Of a stretch of DNA of 64,000 nucleotides, positions 58,639 to 64,000 are shown piece after piece (the stretch's first letter is position 1; each line of letters starts with the position of its first letter). The notes under the pieces are model-generated. The model ran no database searches. It was not told where the DNA came from and saw nothing but the letters and a program-made list of their open reading frames with translations. The DNA is from Rhizophagus clarus. Taxonomy: Eukaryota > Glomeromycota > Glomeromycetes > Glomerales > Glomeraceae. The position numbers were made by a program, and so were the translations under genes. The stretch lies in assembly GCA_015698045.1 (NCBI GenBank), contig BLAL01000080.1, positions 808,501 through 872,500 on the forward strand. Direction: 5' to 3'.

Positions 58639-58692
58639 ACATCTCCTCATCGATTTTTCGCATTTTATATTCATGAATTATAAAAAAAAGAA

Positions 58693-61600
58693 ATGTCCGA
58701 AGAAAAAGATAACGATATTTCTGAAAATAATCCTGAAACTAGGAATTCAATAGATCATGAACAATATGCTATATATGTTAAACATGAAGCTAAAAATGTT
58801 GAGGACACTTACTCTAAAACGAAGAATAAATACAGAAGTGCAAAATTGATTAAAAGTACAAGAAGGTCATCGAGTACAAACATATTAAACCCTGATAGCA
58901 GTATTACTTCATATGGAGAGGAAGATTATCATATCGCAATTTGTCAAGACGGGAAGTTTGTTGCTACACTCAGTACAGGTAAATCCATTACTTCATACTC
59001 TATTGCAAAATAATTAATTTCAACGTTAATTCTTTCTTTTAAATTAGCAAACCTTCAGATTAAAATATTGGAGAATACCGATCTTCGTTATATAAACGAT
59101 GACCGTAACGAAAATGACAAAATGATCGTAACTTTTAAAATAAACAATGATTTTACTATATCTAAAGAACATGAGAACATAAACATTGATGTCGTTACAA
59201 AAAATGGAAACGAAGGTGATGACGAAGACAAAGAAACCGCATCGAGTAAGGATGAAAATTTTAGATGGTCTATCGATATATCGAATATATGCACGAAAGA
59301 CACGAAAGAAAGTGGTTGGTGGTCAATGATTCCCAATCAATCTTTAGAAAATAAAAGTGAAAATTATATTTTTGTTGCCGTATCTCGCATGGTCGATGAG
59401 GATATGAAAAAAATAATGAAAGAGACGACAAAAAATGAAAATGGAATTACCGTCATCTATCGTGTTAAACTAAATGTAAACAAAAATGATGTTTTTGTTT
59501 CCAAAGATACTATGAATATTATTATCTATAATATATTTAATGTTTCAGGAATATGTAGATTTGTACATAAATCTAAAAACAAAAAAGAAGTTTCTAGTTT
59601 AGAAAGTCGTTTTACTTTAAGAAGATTCTTGATATTAAATTTTGATAGTATACATAGTTTTCATTGTAAAGATGATTTTAATTTGTATAAAAAATTTGAA
59701 TATCCACCATGTATCAGACGAGAATTAGATGCATTAGATTCTTCAAAAGTAGTATCCGTTTGCAAAAACCTACTTTTCTCTTGTCTTTATGGTAAATATT
59801 TTCTGGTTGAGCATTACAAAGATAATATACAATTACTTGAAGGTAACAACTATATTTTAAAATTTTTATAAATTTGTTTTTACGTTATATAATAAATGAT
59901 CATCATATATATATATATATTTTTTTTTTTTAATTTTTAGTTTACGATTTAGAATTAATGAAATTAGAAACTATCACAAAAAGAGTCGAAAAAAGTCAGG
60001 ATAAGCTCATAAGAAAATATAATAGGAACAATTTCGCAATTAGTAAGAACAAACAATTACTCTGCTTTACACGAGGGCTTCGATCTGTCAAGTGAGTAAT
60101 TTACGTCTCACATATTAATTTTGTATGTAGATGTTAAATTAATTAAAATTTATTATGTTTATTTCTTAAGGTTATACTTCATGAACAATGGTTTGGAAGC
60201 AATTTCAAAGAAATTTAATGATATTGAGAAAATTTATTTATTAGAATTCATTGAAGATGATAAGAAACTACTTGTAATAGGTAGCGAAAAGGGAAAACTG
60301 AGAATTATAATCTGGAACATGTATAATAATTTTGGTGATATTGAGACAATTGAGGAATTGGATAAATTTCTTACAATAGATAATCTTGCTACTCGTTTAG
60401 CCAGAACTTCAGGGAATCTTTTACAAGTCGATGATAATGGAATAGTTTCATCGGTCCTTAAAAACGTAAAGGCAGAGTGTGATAAATACTATATAAGTCT
60501 AAATGAAAAATATAATGTAGAGCCAAATAAAAAACCAATAAAACAAATAGATGAAAAACATACTATATATTATCACGATCAAAGTATAAAAAATTTCGAA
60601 CCAATTGTTACTGACAAAGAACCATGGGTGTCAGGTGATTACGAAAGAACTTCTTATTGTCTTTATCGAAATGAAGAAGGATCGGAGATAGAAACTTTAC
60701 AACTTATAGTTGGTAGAACTACTATCCAAGTTTGGCATCAAATACAAGATACTAATAAGAACCAGGATAGTCTTCCTAACAAAGGAGAACCATTTCTTGA
60801 ATACATATGGACGAATGGTATTCCGGTAAATCAAGAAAGAAGAGAAACAAGATTACGGATTGATGAATTTAAATATGGATTGAATATAAGTGGTAAACTA
60901 AATGATTTTTATTTGAAGGTTTATTGGTACGAAAGAGTTTCAAAGGATGATAAACCTGAGATAGAAAAAGATAATAATGAAATCGATAAGATGGAAAAGA
61001 ATAGAGGAAAAATAATTGAAAGAGGAGAAAATCAAGTGAGAGAAAAGGTAGAAGAAATTCGACGGCAAGATATTATTGATAAAGTTAATGCAGTCAGACA
61101 CGCGTGTAAAGCATTGGAATTTATCAACAAACGTACAGAACTTCTTGTAAATTACACTGAAGAGCATCTCGTAAGTGTTAATAATATATTTTTATGAATT
61201 CTATAAGGAGAACGAAATTTTATATTTACTTCCCTTTTTTTTTGACAAGTGCGAGGAAATGGTTGCATATATTACTCGTATAATATGGAGATTTATTAAA
61301 TACAAGCCTGATGATTTTAGACTATTAGATGTAAGACGCAATGTTATGAAATATTTGATTCTCGGTGATTGTGATCAATTGGTAAAATTTATGTTGTTTG
61401 GAAACGACGATAATGATGAAAATATCAACAAATTGCATATACCGAGAAATACATTCTGGAAAAAAAGCAAGACTATAATTGATGATACCGAAGAGTATGA
61501 AATAACGAATGTTATGGAATTAGCAATCCATCATTGCAAAGGTAAAATTTAATTGATTAATTTTAAGCATTGTATATCAAAGAATATATTATTTAACTTT

Positions 61601-64000
61601 ATTATAATCTAGGCCGTGAAATTAGGAATACCATTATTGTTGCTTATCTTTTGGAATATTATTCTAGACATGCAATAGACTATGCGGGTTGGATGAGTAC
61701 CGTTTCTAAGGCACTTCCTCTATTATTTAAATACAATTATGGTTCGTTATTTTAATTCATTTTATGTTTTTATGACTTGGAAAGAAATCGATATTTATAC
61801 GTAATTTTTATTTATATAGATGATTATATTAAAAAATTATTTCGTAAAGAATGTTTCGTGAATCAAAATTACCTTTCAGCGCTAAATATTATTCCAGAAA
61901 AATTTCAAGAAAGACATAATAATCATGGAATTAAATTTAGAACGTTTGAAGTCAATTTACGTTCTAATAAAATTAATTGGTACTCTATGATTTGGAAAAT
62001 TTTTGAATATTTTACAATTAGAATATTTCAATATTATGAGGGTCTAATCAATAAAGATGCTGAAAAGCAGTCATTAGCATTACGAGTGGTTCCACTTCCT
62101 GAATTTACTGTAAATTATTATACACATCGGAATAAATCAAAGAGAAAAATTTTATTTAGTTTTCTTTTATTCTTATTCATACCACGATGGTACGAAATTA
62201 ATTGGAATAAGAAGAATAATTTGAGCCCTTTTTCGAGAGCAATCCTTTATGAGAACCATGACGATATTTATGATAATCCAGCAACAGAAGCAATTATAGG
62301 TTTTCGTTGGGCAAGAGTAAGAACTTATTTTTTCTTTCTCTTCTTTCGATTTCTTCTCTATGTTCTTTGTTTTGGATTAGTTAGTTGGGCATATTTAGAT
62401 CATAACTTTATTACAAATGTAAATTTTTTATTCGTATTGATTGTTATACTTTATTATTTAGTAATTTATTTTTTAGCTACTGAAATTATACAATTAGTAC
62501 ATCACCGGAGAAAATATTTTAGTGATATATATAACTTTTTTGATATATTTGCAATTTCAATTCCTATGATAGCAATATCAATAATGCTTAAAGATTTTCG
62601 ATTCTCTGATGGTTTTGGTAGTGTTGAAACAATTGATTCTGGATTAATTGTGTTGATATCCGTTTCAATTTTCTTTCTTTGGATTGAAGTGGTTAGTATT
62701 TTGTTTTTTTTTTTTTGCATTGAATCAATTATAATTTAATTATTATTATTATTCCCTCCCCCTTTTTTAGATTTCATATCTCCGCTTAATACCAAGTATA
62801 TATATAATTGATAAATTTAATTTCTTTACGGAAATGATGACCAAATACTAATGACCATATATATTTTTTGATAGGTATCGCCATTTATATCTACTATGTT
62901 ATAGAAATTACCAAAAAAGTATTTCCATATATTCTATTTAACGTTATCGTAATAATTGCATTTGCACATACTATGTAATAAATTTTATTTCTTAATTAAT
63001 TTATATTTTTATTTTTAAATATAAAAAAATAACAAAAATTTTATTTTATAAATAGGTTTCTTCTACTTAAAGAGACAAATATTATTAAAACTAAAGATAC
63101 AACATTTAGTGGAAGTGTTACGAATCCTGCAAATGGTCAAGAACAATTTAATGTCGAAATGAAAGCTAATTTTGATCCTACAGATCGAAATGATAATCCA
63201 TATTCATATTTTCCTACAGCATTGTTAGCTACATATTATTGGCTTAATGGAGATTTTGTTCAAAGAGATGCATTTGATTTTTGGGCTGTTGAAATATTTA
63301 CCTTGATCGCCAGTATCCTTTTAGTAACAATTTTACAAAATTTGTTGATCGCTTTTATGAGGTAAAGCATCCTATTTAATTTCATTTACTTAAATAACAA
63401 TATTAATTCTTATAATTTCATTGATTATTTAGTGGTGTATACGAAAATGCGGCAACTAAGGGTAGACACGCTTTATTAAGATTTAGAGCAAATCAAATTG
63501 CAGATTATGAGGCATTACGCCATATTCATTTTAAACGTGATCCAAAATATATTTATTATATTGGTCAATCTAAAACTTTTGAAAGATGGTATGAGACAAA
63601 AAAGGATGATGGACCTATTTATAAGGATTTTGAAAAAAAATCCACTTTTACAAAATTCCTTTTTGAAGAAAAGGATTATGATGAATTTTCAATTTGGGAT
63701 TATGATGCTGAAATTGGAATTGAAAAGTTCAAAATAATGAAGAATAATTTAAATGATAATATAGAAAATTTGATAAAAAATTTTAATCAAAAAAATGAAA
63801 TCGTAAAATTCAAAACAATGAATAGTTTAAATGAAAATTTGATAAAAGAACTTGATCAAGTAAATGATAAGAAATATAACAATGATGTTGATATTAAGGT
63901 TGAAATTGTAAAGTTCAAAACGATGAAGAATAGTTTAAATGATATGGAAAATTTGATCAAAAAATTCGAAGATCAAAAAAATGAAATTGTAAAATTCAAA
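58693..64000 (+). CDS. Ion-transport-domain protein, paralogue, 3' end outside window
   Basis: Exons 58693-58978, 59048-59842, 59941-60091, 60171-61170, 61250-61541, 61613-61741, 61820-62691, 62771-62795, 62875-62974, 63056-63361 and 63433 onward. The same eleven-exon plan and phases as the left gene hold, and five middle exons have identical lengths (151, 292, 129, 872, 25). At least 1508 residues: a WD-like N-terminal region, a helical repeat-like region, six membrane segments (about 1060-1317), the pore-like TALLATYYWLNGDF, then a coiled coil with repeated VKFKTMKNSLND and ENLIK units that is still open at the window edge. The tail is longer than in the left gene. No stop or frameshift was seen. 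A cation-channel role is inferred from the fold. Confidence 0.85.

Larger units (their letters stand above)
53978..58692. other. 4.7-kb spacer between divergent channel genes
   Basis: It contains the two promoters and A+T-rich sequence. Near 55435 an ATGGATG is directly followed by GTAAGTTAA and preceded by TATATAAATATATGG, so a short first exon is possible, but no second exon was found. A 72-codon frame at 56102-56320 has no recognisable features. 57750-58030 repeats GTGCACA-type phrases. No supported gene. Confidence 0.45.

Overview
The window looks like nuclear DNA of an arbuscular mycorrhizal fungus of the Rhizophagus type. This is inference: it rests on very high A+T, split genes with 25-1000 bp exons and mostly 65-100 bp GT-AG introns, a family of long proteins with a C-terminal ion-transport domain, Helitrons, 5'-truncated non-LTR elements, and many MITEs and gene relics. 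No bacterial or organellar genes, rRNA, tRNA or CRISPR were seen.

Layout. 1-6.8 kb is a nest of inverted-repeat elements: a palindromic element, a 239-bp MITE with an 8-bp target duplication sitting inside a larger TIR pair, a 3.6-kb foldback-like element and a 73-nt hairpin. 6.8-9.8 kb is the left arm of a large inverted duplication; the right arm is 33.0-36.8 kb. 9.8-15.7 kb is tandem repeats, chiefly about 26 units of about 110 bp made almost wholly of stem-loops. 16.4-18.6 kb is a decayed multi-exon gene. 19.2-22.8 kb holds a CCCTAT-ended MITE, a 5'-truncated LINE, a Tc1/mariner-like non-autonomous element and one end of a second.

22.8-32.3 kb is a KH-domain gene cluster on the minus strand: a KH-CCCH gene, a second KH gene and a KH relic. 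A plus-strand Helitron (about 24.2-30.7 kb) lies between the two KH genes. It carries a two-exon tandem OB-fold-like gene and a RepHel gene broken by a single TGA inside the helicase.

36.8-48.3 kb is accessory: MITEs, repeats, an intact minus-strand gene of unknown function (41.9-42.5 kb), broken reading frames, a 910-bp-period duplication and a LINE relic. 48.9-64.0 kb holds two intact, divergently transcribed paralogues of an ion-transport-domain protein. Their eleven-exon models keep frame at every junction and they share promoter motifs. The left one is complete (1437 aa); the right one runs off the window.

How the parts relate. The two channel-like genes are the only long intact host genes. 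The KH genes, their relics in both arms and the Helitron suggest a locus built by duplication, inversion and transposition.
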